This document shows, one piece after another, positions 1-8,532 of a stretch of DNA of 60,385 nt. This DNA is from Gammaproteobacteria bacterium. Its GTDB lineage: Bacteria; Pseudomonadota; Gammaproteobacteria; Steroidobacterales; Steroidobacteraceae. The first letter of the stretch is position 1. The number at the start of each line of letters is the position of its first letter. The DNA lies in the NCBI GenBank assembly GCA_025357915.1, contig JANYLH010000041.1, positions 1-60,385 on the forward strand. The letters are read 5' to 3'. Position numbers and translations under genes: made by a program. A model generated the notes under the pieces. The model did no database searches and was not told where the DNA came from. It saw only the letters and a program-made list of their open reading frames with translations.

Positions 1-914
1 TTGATCGCATTGGCATTGCTGATGGGTTGCTGCAGCAGCGCGTGCAGGCTTGGTCCCGCCACCAGCTCCATGGTCATGAACCACGAATCGCCGTGATGAT
101 CCAGGTCGAACACGCGGGCGATGCCGACGTGTGCCAGGCCCTGCATCTGGCGGAACGAGCGCTTGAGACGGGTCAGGGCATGGGCGTTGCCGAGTTGATC
201 GGAGCGCAGCACCTTGATCGCCAGGGACCCGACGGCTGCTTCATCGGGCGCCTCGCGATGCAGGTCCCGGCCTCGGAAAACGATCGAGTCGCCGCCGCTG
301 CCGATGACCTCCTCCAGAACATAGCGGGAACGCAGCGTGGTCCCTGTCACCACTTCCCAGGGCGTGATGGCCGGGTCGCAGACCAGCTCACCGACAGTCA
401 TAGCCGGTCGTATCGGCTGAGTCCACGGGCTGCCAGATGGGTTGAGTAACACTTCCGTTGTCGGCACCACGTCGTCGTCGGGTCGCCAGCTGGCATCGCC
501 GACGCCACGGGTGTTAGCCAATTCCGTTACGTCCGCTTTCCAGAGCTCGAAGCCGCCGAAACTCGATTCCACCGCTTCCGAGAATACGCCGCCCGCTGAC
601 GGCCCTTTGCCCGGCCCGCTGAGCGCCTCGAAGAACGATTCGTGCAGGCGGACACCATTGTGCTCAAAGGCACAACGTCGCACCAACCCGTCATGCCGCA
701 GCCGCTCCGCTGCCGACGGCGTGTGACTGCGCGGGAATTCCTGCAGCTGCTCGATCACCGCGTTGGCTTCCTTGATGTACTTCGCATACAGGCCCAGGTG
801 CATTTCGAGGGCATCAGCGGAGAGTCCGTCTACGCGACTGAGATCAAATGTCCAGGGTACCAAGGGCGCGGGTGGCATCGCCCGGTCCGAGCGAAAGTGT
901 GGTGTGGCTGACAT
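1..914 (-). CDS. Superoxide dismutase-like domain fused to Ser/Thr protein kinase (C-terminus cut by window edge)
   Basis: One open frame reads from ATG at 914 to the left edge: 304 codons and no stop. Residues 20-139 look like the N-terminal part of an Fe/Mn superoxide dismutase: H39 in MHLGLYAKYIKEAN, H91 in AFEHNGVRLHESFFEAL, then SFGGFELWKAD and TRGVG. The rest of the SOD C-terminal domain, which carries the Asp and last His metal ligands, is absent. A linker leads into a Hanks-type kinase N-lobe from about residue 195: glycine loop GSGGDSIVFRG (205-215), AIKVL with K234, and hinge MELVAGPSL (282-290). GGAG at 921-924 lies 6 nt before the ATG and supports the start. The catalytic loop lies outside the window. 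Kinase assignment is firm and the SOD-fold assignment good; the role is unknown. Redox or metal sensing by the N-terminal half is inference. Confidence 0.85.
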   Translation of the reverse strand, partial: MSATPHFRSDRAMPPAPLVPWTFDLSRVDGLSADALEMHLGLYAKYIKEANAVIEQLQEFPRSHTPSAAERLRHDGLVRRCAFEHNGVRLHESFFEALSGPGKGPSAGGVFSEAVESSFGGFELWKADVTELANTRGVGDASWRPDDDVVPTTEVLLNPSGSPWTQPIRPAMTVGELVCDPAITPWEVVTGTTLRSRYVLEEVIGSGGDSIVFRGRDLHREAPDEAAVGSLAIKVLRSDQLGNAHALTRLKRSFRQMQGLAHVGIARVFDLDHHGDSWFMTMELVAGPSLHALLQQPISNANAI

Positions 915-1212
915 CTGGTACTCCGTTGGCGAGGTATCCGGGAACTTTGCAGGACCGAACTCGCGCACACATTTGCTGATACGGACTGCTGCGGGCTTCT
1001 GATGACTGTGATCCCTCCAGCGGGTACTCACCGTGCGCCCTCGTACACAGGCTAACGAAACAGGCTGCGCGCCACGGTGTCGTTGTGGGCGCCTGTAAGC
1101 CGCCCGGCGGGCTTACGCGCTGCAAGTCGTTGCGATGTGACCTTGGGCGCGTTGATGCGAAACATCGTGCCGCGAGCGGCTCACGGACCCGTTGAGGGGA
1201 TCAGCGGCGCCG
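915..1212. other. Intergenic region upstream of the SOD-like/kinase gene
   Basis: About 300 bp between the Crp/Fnr gene stop and the SOD-like/kinase start. It holds the GGAG ribosome-binding site (921-924, minus strand) and a small hairpin at 1095-1116. I see no convincing gene, and no promoter that I would defend. Confidence 0.5.
1095..1116. repeat. Short inverted repeat (hairpin)
   Basis: GTAAGCC and GGCTTAC form a perfect 7-bp stem around a GC-rich 8-nt loop. There is no T-run on either side, so it is not a classic intrinsic terminator. It lies about 100 bp past the stop of the Crp/Fnr gene and could end that transcript or be a protein-binding site. Confidence 0.35.
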
Positions 1213-1998
1213 CTACACCCGGGGTTGTTCGATGACGTGGGGCAGCAGGCGGTCGGTTTCTTTCTTGACCACGGCGTAGCACTCACAGGCGCGCCTTTCG
1301 AGCCCAGGCCGGTCGATCACGGTGATTTTCCCGCGGCAGTAGTTAATAAGACCGTCATGCTGCAGCTTACCCGCCGCTTCGGTGACTCCTTCGCGCCGCA
1401 CGCCCAGCATGTTGGCAATCAGTTCCTGGGTCATCTTCAAAGTGTCTGTTCGCAGTCGGTCGAGACTGAGCAGCAGCCAGCGGCACAATTGCTGATCGAC
1501 CGAATGATGGCGATTGCACACCGCCGTCTGGGCCATTTGCGTCAGCAGCGCTTGCGTATATCGCAACAACAGGTGCTGCATTTCCGCAGAACGATTGAAC
1601 TCATCCTTCAGCAATTGGCTCTTGAGCTTTAAGGCAATCCCCGCGCTCTGCACAAGCGCGCGGCTCGGCGTTGTCTCTCCACCCATGAACAGGGCGATAC
1701 CAACGACACCCTCGTTGCCGACTACGGCGATCTCGGCTGAAGAGCCATTTTCCAGCACATAAAGCAGTGAAATGATGCAGTTGGTGGGAAAGTAGACATG
1801 ACGCAGTCGACTTCCAGACTCGTAGATCACCTCGCCCAAAGACAATGACACGGCTTCCAGATGAGGGAAGAGCCGCTCGCGCGCAGGCAGCGGGAGCGAC
1901 GCCAGCAAGTGATTATCCAGTGGCTGAAGCAATGGCTTGGTTGGTTTCAACTTGGCTTGCTTTCGGTTGCTCTGCGGTATTGCAGCATGAACATTCAC
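1213..1998 (-). CDS. Crp/Fnr-family transcriptional regulator
   Basis: A 261-residue protein with an N-terminal cyclic-nucleotide-binding-like beta-barrel (about residues 30-140, including VVGNEGVVGIALFMGG) and a C-terminal winged helix (about 165-230). The recognition helix region is MTQELIANMLGVRREGVTEA, near residues 189-208. There is no N-terminal cysteine cluster, so it is not an oxygen-sensing FNR, and the ligand cannot be predicted. The start is GTG at 1998; an AAGGGG stretch lies about 11 nt upstream. It sits between a diguanylate cyclase and the SOD-like/kinase gene on the same strand, so a shared signalling role is possible. Family is sure; the regulon is not. Confidence 0.88.
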   Translation of the reverse strand: MNVHAAIPQSNRKQAKLKPTKPLLQPLDNHLLASLPLPARERLFPHLEAVSLSLGEVIYESGSRLRHVYFPTNCIISLLYVLENGSSAEIAVVGNEGVVGIALFMGGETTPSRALVQSAGIALKLKSQLLKDEFNRSAEMQHLLLRYTQALLTQMAQTAVCNRHHSVDQQLCRWLLLSLDRLRTDTLKMTQELIANMLGVRREGVTEAAGKLQHDGLINYCRGKITVIDRPGLERRACECYAVVKKETDRLLPHVIEQPRV

Positions 1999-2164
1999 GC
2001 CCGATGGTACCCCTTCCCGGTGCCTAATGTCTTACAGCGCACATAGCGGTCGGGTTGCCCGAACCGGCGCGGGGCGGAGGATTGAGCTCGCGCGGAAATT
2101 CCCCAGCACACCCACAATCGGTTGCTGCCGGGCAACATCAAGTCCGGGGTTTGGGCGCTGCCCT

Positions 2165-4132
2165 TCAGCGTGCGCGCAGTGCCCGGCGTATCGCGGTGGT
2201 GCTGGCCTGCAGGCTCTCGTCGGCGACCCGCACCAGATTGCGACCGTGCTTCTTGGCTTCATAGAGCGCGACGTCGGCGCGCGCGATGATTTCATCGAGC
2301 GAGCTCGCGCCCTCGTAGCTGGTGGCCATGCCCGCGCTCAGGCTGACGCGCAGGCCGGCGGCCAGGGCGGATTGCGGCAGTGCGATTTCGAGCGCCGCCG
2401 TGCGCAGCGCCTCGACGCGCGCCAGCGCGAGATCGAGCGGTTGCGCTGGCAGCAGCATCAGGAACTCCTCTCCGCCCCAGCGTCCCAGGACCTCGCCGCC
2501 GCGCAGCAGGGTGCGACTGATCACGGCCAGTTCCATGAGCACGCGATCACCCACGGCGTGACCGCAGGCGTCGTTGATCAACTTGAAATGGTCGAGGTCT
2601 ATGAGCGCGATGGTCAGCGGCTGGTGCCCGGCCACGGCCTCGGCCAGTGCCGCTGTCGCCAGTTCTGCGGTGCGGCGGCGGTTCGGTAGCCGTGTCAGGC
2701 TGTCTTCGGTGGCGAGGCGCTGCAGCTCGCGCCGATACCCCCGGTTGGCCAGCAACAGGTAGCTGAGCAGCAGGATCAGGGCGGCACCGACCACCAGCAC
2801 CCCGGTGCGCCGCTCCAGCTGGTTGCGCTGCAGGTCGGAACGCTCGCGGGTGAGTGCCAGCTCACGCTGCAGGGCAGCATTGCGTTCGATCTCGTAGTCG
2901 ACGCGAAAGCGCGCGCGCAGCACACTCCCGCTCCGGGCGCGGTCGGCCTCGTTGGCGGCGCGCGCACGCTGCACATATTCAAGCAGGTCGGCGTAGGCGG
3001 CACGATAGTCATGGGTTGCGGCGTTGGCGCGGGCGCGCAACTCGTAGAGTTCCGGCACCCAGCGCGGCACGATATCGGCCCCGTGGTGATCCAGCACCTG
3101 GTTCAGAGTCGCCAGCGCGGTGGCGCTCCGGCCCTCATCGAGATCCGCGTGCGCCAGCAGGGCGCGCGATTCCTTGACCATCTGTGTAACGCCGGCGGCG
3201 GCGAACCGGGCCTGTGCGGCCTCGCATGAGGCGCGGCCCGCGGCGCTCTGGCCGAGCCTGATCCGCGCTTCGCAGATCCGCAGGTCTGCGAACGCCACGC
3301 CCTGGTGGTCCGCGATCTGCCGGCCAAGGCGCCGCACCTCGTCGAACTCGGACAGTGCCGCGCCGTAGTCGCCCTTGCCGAGCAGCACCATGCCGCGCGC
3401 GTAACGCGTGCCGGAAAGCATCTGGCTGGCGTGCTGCGACTGTTCCCAATTGATGGTCTCGCCCGTCAGGTCCAGCGCCCGGTCGAAATCGCCCATGCCG
3501 TCCATGACCGTGGCCAGCGCTTCGGCGGCGAGTGCGCGCTGGCGTCCGAGGTTGGCCAGGCTGCTCTGGCGATAGGCGCGGGTCAACGTGCCCACGGCCA
3601 GGTCATCCTGATTGAGACGGTGCTGCAGCCAGCCCAGTGTCGTCAGCAGGCAGACGTTGGCCTGCGAACGGGCGGGTTGTCGCGCCGCGGCTGCCGCCAG
3701 TTTGGCGGTCTCGCGCTCGAGCCCCGCCGTGTCATAGACAGTCTCGGCGTACGTGGCAAGCAGACTCAGATAGACGGGATCGTCGCCCGGCGGGGCGAGT
3801 GCCAGGCCGCTGGCGGCGGCGGCTCGGGCGTCGGCATCGAGTTCGAGGATGCTGCTGCTCTGCGCGGCGATGGCGTACAGGGCAGCGAGACGGAGTGGTG
3901 CGGTCGCGCTGTCGTGCCGGCTTGCGCCGATCAGCAAGCGTGCCCTGGCGAGCGCCTGGCTGGCATCCGCGTCCTCCAGGGCTTCCAGGGGGAGCAGATC
4001 GGGAAAAGGCAGGTCGATGCAACCCGCGTGGGCGCGGCCACTTGCGAGCAGCGCCGCGGCGAACAACGCCCGCACCCACGGCTTCAGGAAGGCATGAGCG
4101 CAATCCACCCGAACAAGACCAGAACGACCCAT
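2165..4132 (-). CDS. TPR-containing diguanylate cyclase (GGEEF), membrane anchored
   Basis: A 655-residue protein read from ATG at 4132. A signal peptide (hydrophobic RALFAAALLASGRAHA ending near residue 41) is followed by an alpha-helical, TPR-like periplasmic region of about 400 residues. One membrane helix lies near 443-465 and a cytoplasmic GGDEF domain follows. The active site is GRWGGEEF (GGEEF at 553-557), preceded by DLDHFKLIND, so it should make cyclic di-GMP from two GTP. The inhibitory I-site position reads RGGE rather than RxxD, so product inhibition may be weak. The frame stays open upstream to a GTG at 4336, but that start would overlap hemA and remove the signal peptide from the N-terminus. 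It is divergent from the heme cluster across about 170 bp. Confidence 0.85.
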   Translation of the reverse strand: MGRSGLVRVDCAHAFLKPWVRALFAAALLASGRAHAGCIDLPFPDLLPLEALEDADASQALARARLLIGASRHDSATAPLRLAALYAIAAQSSSILELDADARAAAASGLALAPPGDDPVYLSLLATYAETVYDTAGLERETAKLAAAAARQPARSQANVCLLTTLGWLQHRLNQDDLAVGTLTRAYRQSSLANLGRQRALAAEALATVMDGMGDFDRALDLTGETINWEQSQHASQMLSGTRYARGMVLLGKGDYGAALSEFDEVRRLGRQIADHQGVAFADLRICEARIRLGQSAAGRASCEAAQARFAAAGVTQMVKESRALLAHADLDEGRSATALATLNQVLDHHGADIVPRWVPELYELRARANAATHDYRAAYADLLEYVQRARAANEADRARSGSVLRARFRVDYEIERNAALQRELALTRERSDLQRNQLERRTGVLVVGAALILLLSYLLLANRGYRRELQRLATEDSLTRLPNRRRTAELATAALAEAVAGHQPLTIALIDLDHFKLINDACGHAVGDRVLMELAVISRTLLRGGEVLGRWGGEEFLMLLPAQPLDLALARVEALRTAALEIALPQSALAAGLRVSLSAGMATSYEGASSLDEIIARADVALYEAKKHGRNLVRVADESLQASTTAIRRALRAR

Positions 4133-4306
4133 TTGGGGTCGGAATCTAGCGCCTGGTTGACATAGGGATATGAACCCCCGTCTCAGTTCCGGCAGGCGGG
4201 CCCAAGGCCCTGTTCTTGTGTGGTATTTCACCATTGCGAGCGGCCCGGGCGGCCCCGTGACGCACCCGTGACACAGTGGCGGATGCCCACGACTAGCCTT
4301 CGGGTC

Positions 4307-5299
4307 ATGAAACTGCCTGAACTTCAGGTCCTGCACTTCGATGCCACTGGTTTCCAGCTGCAGCCGGCCGACCTCGCGGCCGCCGCCGGACTCCAGCAGG
4401 CCTGGGTCATCGCCACCTGCCAGCGCGTGGTCGTGGTCGCCTCAGGGCGCGAGGCACGCGCGCAGATCGTGGCGCGGTTGCCCCTGGCGGCGCGCGCGCA
4501 GGGCTTCGCCGGGGCCGAGGCCTATGCCTTCCTGCTGCGGTTCGCCTGCGGACTGGAAAGCCGCCTGGCTGGCGAAACCGAAATATTCGGGCAGATCAAG
4601 GAATCGTGGCGGGCATTCAGCGCCGTGCCGGGCCTGCTTTCGCGCCAGCTCGACAGCTGGGTGCAACTGCTCTTCAAGGATACGAAGGAAGTCCGCGCCG
4701 GACAGCTCTCGAGCCTCGGCAGCGCCTCCTACGGTTCGCAGGTTCGACGCCTGCTGGGCGCCGCGACCGGCGGGCCGACCTTGCTCGTGGGTGCCGGGCA
4801 GCTTGCGCAGGCGGTGGCTCCCTGGCTCGAAACCCGGGAACTGCTGCTTTGGAACCGCTCCAAGGATCGTACGCATGAACTGGCGCGGCTGGTGCAGGAG
4901 CGCAGTCCGAACCGGGTCTGCCGTGTGCTCGAAGCCAGCGCCGAAGCCGAGCTGGAGGCCTGGTCGAGAGCCGGCGACGTGGTGCTGTGCGTGCCGGCCG
5001 ATGCCGCGCGCGACGCGGGGCGCATCGCGGCCTGGCAGGCGCGCCAGCCGCACGGCGGGCGCATCGTACATCTGGGCCTCGGCGAGTCGTGCGACGCCGG
5101 TTGGGCTGGCGTCGCCGGCCTGACCAGCCTCACCGCGCTGTTCGACATGCTGCGCGCGCAGTCCGACCTGCGCAGTGTGCAGCTGGCGCGCGCGCGCCGG
5201 GCCTGTGTCGAAAAGGCGGTGCTGCGCTCGCTCGGACCGAGCGCCACGCAGGCGCACGGCTGGGAAGATCTCGCCGCATTTGCCACTATTAGCCCCTGA
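4307..5299 (+). CDS. hemA: Glutamyl-tRNA reductase, short divergent form
   Basis: Reduces glutamyl-tRNA to glutamate-1-semialdehyde, the first committed step of C5-pathway tetrapyrrole synthesis. From ATG at 4307 it has 330 residues, against about 420 for usual HemA. IATCQR places the catalytic cysteine at C38, and GLESRLAGETEIFGQIKES (82-100) matches the family motif GLDSxxxGExQIxGQVK. TLLVGAGQLAQAV (158-170) is the NADPH-binding turn. The His commonly found just before GLDS appears replaced, and the C-terminal dimerisation helix is shortened. In-frame starts also exist at 4220 and 4283, but sequence matching the family begins at 4307. The neighbour hemC supports the call. Short HemA proteins of this kind occur in Leptospira/Bdellovibrio-type heme clusters (family knowledge). 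Confidence 0.8.
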   Translation: MKLPELQVLHFDATGFQLQPADLAAAAGLQQAWVIATCQRVVVVASGREARAQIVARLPLAARAQGFAGAEAYAFLLRFACGLESRLAGETEIFGQIKESWRAFSAVPGLLSRQLDSWVQLLFKDTKEVRAGQLSSLGSASYGSQVRRLLGAATGGPTLLVGAGQLAQAVAPWLETRELLLWNRSKDRTHELARLVQERSPNRVCRVLEASAEAELEAWSRAGDVVLCVPADAARDAGRIAAWQARQPHGGRIVHLGLGESCDAGWAGVAGLTSLTALFDMLRAQSDLRSVQLARARRACVEKAVLRSLGPSATQAHGWEDLAAFATISP

Positions 5300-5324
5300 C
5301 CTTCCTCACAGGGGTTCGATCCGG

Positions 5325-6851
5325 ATGTCGCAGCGGCCGTTACGGCTAGGCACTCGCCGTTCATTGCTGGCACGGGCACAGAGCGCTGCCGTTGCGGCCC
5401 TGCTCGAGCGTCTCCACCCGGGGCTCGTGGTCGAGCTGGTCGGCATCGATACGCGCGGTGATCGCATCACCGATATTCCGCTCTCGCAGGTCGACGGCAA
5501 GGAATTCTTCACCGCGGAGATCGACGCCGCGTTGCGCGAGGGCACGGTCGACCTGACCGTGCATTCCTACAAGGATCTTAGCCTCGAGCGGCCCGCGGCA
5601 CTCCATCTCGGCGCGGTGCCGGCGCGCGAAAATCCGCGCGATATTGTGTTCTTTGCCGCCGACGCGCCGCAACTCGCCGCACGCGGCGCGACGCTGCGCA
5701 TCGGCAGTTCCTCGCCGCGCCGCCAGGCCTTCGTGCCATCGTTCCTCGCACGCGCGCTCCCGGGCGCGCCGCGCGTGGAGCTGTGTGAGCTGCGGGGCAA
5801 CGTGGATACGCGCCTGAAGCGCCTGCGCGAGCCGCGCGGCAGCGAGCGGCAGCTCGATGGCGTGATTCTCGCCTTCGCCGGCCTCTCGCGCCTGTGGCAG
5901 GACGAGGCGGTCGGCGCCGCGGCCGTGCTGCGCGAACTGCTTGCCGGGCTTCCGCGCATGCTCCTGCCGTTGACGCTGTGCCCGGCGGCGCCGGCGCAGG
6001 GCGCGCTGGCGATCGAATGTCGCGCCGATGACGCGCGTACCCGCGCGATCCTGGCCGCTATCGACGACGCCACGACGCGCACGGCCATCAGCGCCGAGCG
6101 CGCACTGCTGGCCGAGCGCGGCGGCGGCTGCCACCAGCGGTTCGGTGCGACGCAGGTGCAGGTCGAGGGCCTGGGATCAATCCTGTATGTGCGCGACGCG
6201 GATGCCAACGGCGCCCTGGACCCGCAACAGCGCTGGGTCCTGCCGCCGCCGCCGCGCGCACCGCTCCGTCCCTGGGACGGCAGCACACAGCCGGCGCCCG
6301 AGCCGGTTGCGATCGAGACTGCCGCGGCCGAATGCGCGCAGCGTCTCGCTTCGTGCGGGGCCGCCTTCATCGCGCACCGTCGCGCGCTCCCGCAGCTCGG
6401 CGCGGCGCAGGTGAATCGCTGCCCGCACATCTGGGTGTCGGGCACCGAGAGCTGGTTTGCGCTCGCTGCGCGCGGCGTCTGGGTGGAAGGCTGCGCCGAG
6501 TCGCTGGGGTTCGCCGCGCTCCGCCCGACGATCGCAGCGCCGCTCCTGGCGCTGCCGCCTGCGCGCCAATGGCTGGCGCTGACCAACGAAGAAGCCGCAG
6601 CCGGCTGGGGCGCGGTGCCGGTGCTGGCGACCTATCGTCACGCGCAACCTGCCGGGCAGACGCCCGGCGATGCGCTGCAGGTCTGGTGGCACAGTGGCGT
6701 ACAGTTCGAGCGCGGCCGGGTGCAGGTGGCGGCGGGATGTCAGCACGCCTGCGGGCCTGGCAAGACCGCCGAGGCGCTGCGGCGCGCAGGCATCGCGGAT
6801 TTCAGCGTGTTTCCCTCCGTACATCATTGGCGGGAGTGGTTGCGTACGTGA
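5325..6851 (+). CDS. hemC: Hydroxymethylbilane synthase with HemD-like C-terminal extension
   Basis: Polymerises four porphobilinogens into hydroxymethylbilane. Residues 1-310 are a full HemC: RLGTRRSLLARAQS at the start, HSYKD with D84, SSSPRRQA, LRGNVDTRL, and GGGCHQRFGA with the dipyrromethane-cofactor cysteine at C269. The remaining ~200 residues are not part of standard HemC. They contain WVSGTESWFALAARGVWVEG and, near the end, GPGKTAEALRRAGI followed by a Trp-rich tail. These resemble the motifs of uroporphyrinogen-III synthase (HemD), which is otherwise absent here. I infer a HemC-HemD bifunctional protein of 508 residues. The ATG at 5325 was chosen because family similarity starts there and it lies 25 nt after hemA. 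Confidence 0.88.
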   Translation: MSQRPLRLGTRRSLLARAQSAAVAALLERLHPGLVVELVGIDTRGDRITDIPLSQVDGKEFFTAEIDAALREGTVDLTVHSYKDLSLERPAALHLGAVPARENPRDIVFFAADAPQLAARGATLRIGSSSPRRQAFVPSFLARALPGAPRVELCELRGNVDTRLKRLREPRGSERQLDGVILAFAGLSRLWQDEAVGAAAVLRELLAGLPRMLLPLTLCPAAPAQGALAIECRADDARTRAILAAIDDATTRTAISAERALLAERGGGCHQRFGATQVQVEGLGSILYVRDADANGALDPQQRWVLPPPPRAPLRPWDGSTQPAPEPVAIETAAAECAQRLASCGAAFIAHRRALPQLGAAQVNRCPHIWVSGTESWFALAARGVWVEGCAESLGFAALRPTIAAPLLALPPARQWLALTNEEAAAGWGAVPVLATYRHAQPAGQTPGDALQVWWHSGVQFERGRVQVAAGCQHACGPGKTAEALRRAGIADFSVFPSVHHWREWLRT

Positions 6852-6874
6852 ACGTCAAGGCCGGGCAGGGAAGT

Positions 6875-7822
6875 ATGAGCGTCATGCCGGTGCGACGCGC
6901 GCGGCTGATCGCTGCGCTTGCGGCGCTGTGGATCGTGCTGGTGCTCAGCCTCGGCGCCTGGTGGGTCACGCTGGTCATCCGCCAGGCGCGACAGATTGGC
7001 GAGCTGCAATCGCTCGCCGGCAGCGCCGACAGCGCCGTGGCCGCGCAATGGGCCAGTACCCGGCGGATGGTGGTCGGCGAGTCCAGCCTGTTCCTGATGC
7101 TGCTGCTGGCCGTCACGGCGGTGCTCGCCTGGCTCTACTGGCGCGAGAGCCGCCGCGCGCGCGGCATGCAGGCGTTCTTCGCCGCGGTGACGCATGAACT
7201 GCGCACCCCGCTCACCAGCATCCGCTTGCAGGCCGAGGCGATTGCCGAGGGCGATCAGCGTGTCGAGCTGGCGCGGCGACTCCTCGAGGATTCGAGCCGG
7301 CTGGAATCGCAGATCGACAAGACTCTCGAACTCGCGCGCATTGAGGGCGGCGGGCCGCTTGCGGAGCAGTCCGTGCCCCTGCACAGCTGGCTGAAGCGCA
7401 CCCTGACCCCGATCGGTGCGGCGCATGGCGAGCGACTCGAATTGCGGCTCCAGCTCGATGAGTCGTTGCCGCCGATCCTTGCCGACGCGGCCGCGGTGCA
7501 AATGATCCTGCGCAACCTGGTCGAGAACTCGGTGCGGCACGCGCAGCTCGAGCGCGTGCAGGTGAGCGTCGCTGCGCGCGCGCGCGGCGAGCAGGTGGTC
7601 ATCGAATACCACGACGACGGCGCGGGCAGCGCCGTAGAGGGCCCGCAGCTCGGGCGGCTGTTCGGCCGTGGTGCCGGCTCGGGCGGGAGCGGTGTCGGCC
7701 TGTACCTGGTGCGTGCGCTGATGCAGCGCATGGGCGGGCGCGCCGAATTCCACAGCTCGCCCGGCAACGGCTTCCGCGCCGAACTGTATTTCGCCGCGAG
7801 CCGCGAGAGCGCGGCACCATGA
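6875..7822 (+). CDS. Two-component sensor histidine kinase within the heme cluster
   Basis: A 315-residue membrane kinase. Two transmembrane helices (about 11-35 and 70-90) bracket a very short periplasmic loop of ~35 residues, so a large ligand-binding sensor domain is lacking. The H-box is AAVTHELRTPLTSIRLQAEA with H107. The ATP-binding domain has NLVENSVRHA (N-box), DDGAGS and GSGVGLYL (G-boxes). ATG at 6875 has AGGGA just upstream; a GTG at 6848 overlapping the hemC stop is the alternative start. Its stop overlaps the response regulator start (ATGA). The position between hemC and hemE resembles the HemKR system of Leptospira, so heme- or redox-responsive control of the cluster is a reasonable inference. 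Confidence 0.9.
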   Translation: MSVMPVRRARLIAALAALWIVLVLSLGAWWVTLVIRQARQIGELQSLAGSADSAVAAQWASTRRMVVGESSLFLMLLLAVTAVLAWLYWRESRRARGMQAFFAAVTHELRTPLTSIRLQAEAIAEGDQRVELARRLLEDSSRLESQIDKTLELARIEGGGPLAEQSVPLHSWLKRTLTPIGAAHGERLELRLQLDESLPPILADAAAVQMILRNLVENSVRHAQLERVQVSVAARARGEQVVIEYHDDGAGSAVEGPQLGRLFGRGAGSGGSGVGLYLVRALMQRMGGRAEFHSSPGNGFRAELYFAASRESAAP

Positions 7823-8532
7823 ACACGGGCGCGCACGTGCTGGTGGTCGAGGATGAGCGCAACGTCGGGGAGACGCTGGCCGAGCGCCTGCAGGGCGCAG
7901 GCTACCGGGTCACGCTGGCCCCGTCCGCCGCGCGCGCCCGCCTGGCCTGGCGTGCGCAGGCGCCGCAGCTCACGCTCCTCGATGTCGGCCTTCCGGACGG
8001 CAACGGTTTCGAGCTGGCCGGGGAGCTGCGCGCAGCCGTGCCGCAGAGCGCCATCATCTTCCTGACCGCGCACGGCAACCCGGAAGAACGCGTGCGCGGG
8101 CTGGAGCTCGGCGCCGACGACTACCTGACCAAGCCGTTCCACTTTCGCGAACTCCTGCTGCGCATCCACAACTGCCTCAAGCGCGCCCAGGAGCTGGTCG
8201 AATTGCCCGGCGAGATGCGCGGCGTGGTGCGCATCGGCCGCGCGCGCGTCGACTTCGAGCGCTTCAGCGCCGAGGTGGCGGGCGTGAGTCATGCGCTGAC
8301 GCACAAGGAATGCGCGGTGCTGCGGCTCCTGGCCAGCCGGGCCGGCAAGGCCGTGAGCCGGGATGAGATCCTGGACAAGGCCTGGTCGGCCGATGAGTTT
8401 CCGACCTCGCGCACGGTCGATAATTTCATCGTCCGGCTCCGCAAGCTCGTCGAGCCGGATGCGGACGAGCCGCGCGTGATCCGCAGCATCCGCGGCGTTG
8501 GGTATCTGCTGACCGAGGTGATTCGTGAGTGA
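7819..8532 (+). CDS. OmpR/PhoB-family response regulator within the heme cluster
   Basis: A 237-residue DNA-binding response regulator, partner of the overlapping histidine kinase. The receiver domain (1-120) has VVEDE, the phosphoacceptor D55 in LTLLDVGLPDGNG, and K105 in LTKPFHF. The C-terminal winged helix (about 135-235) has the OmpR-type pattern LTHKECAVLRLLASRAG, then SRTVDNFIVRLRKLVE and RGVGYLL. The start overlaps the kinase stop by 4 nt and the end overlaps hemE by 8 nt, so it is made from the same transcript as the heme genes. Targets are unknown; the nearby heme genes are the first to test. Confidence 0.93.
   Translation: MNTGAHVLVVEDERNVGETLAERLQGAGYRVTLAPSAARARLAWRAQAPQLTLLDVGLPDGNGFELAGELRAAVPQSAIIFLTAHGNPEERVRGLELGADDYLTKPFHFRELLLRIHNCLKRAQELVELPGEMRGVVRIGRARVDFERFSAEVAGVSHALTHKECAVLRLLASRAGKAVSRDEILDKAWSADEFPTSRTVDNFIVRLRKLVEPDADEPRVIRSIRGVGYLLTEVIRE

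Noticed and set aside
4157..4162. Perfect TTGACA upstream of hemA
   Set aside because: No acceptable -10 box stands 16-18 bp downstream, so I do not call a promoter.
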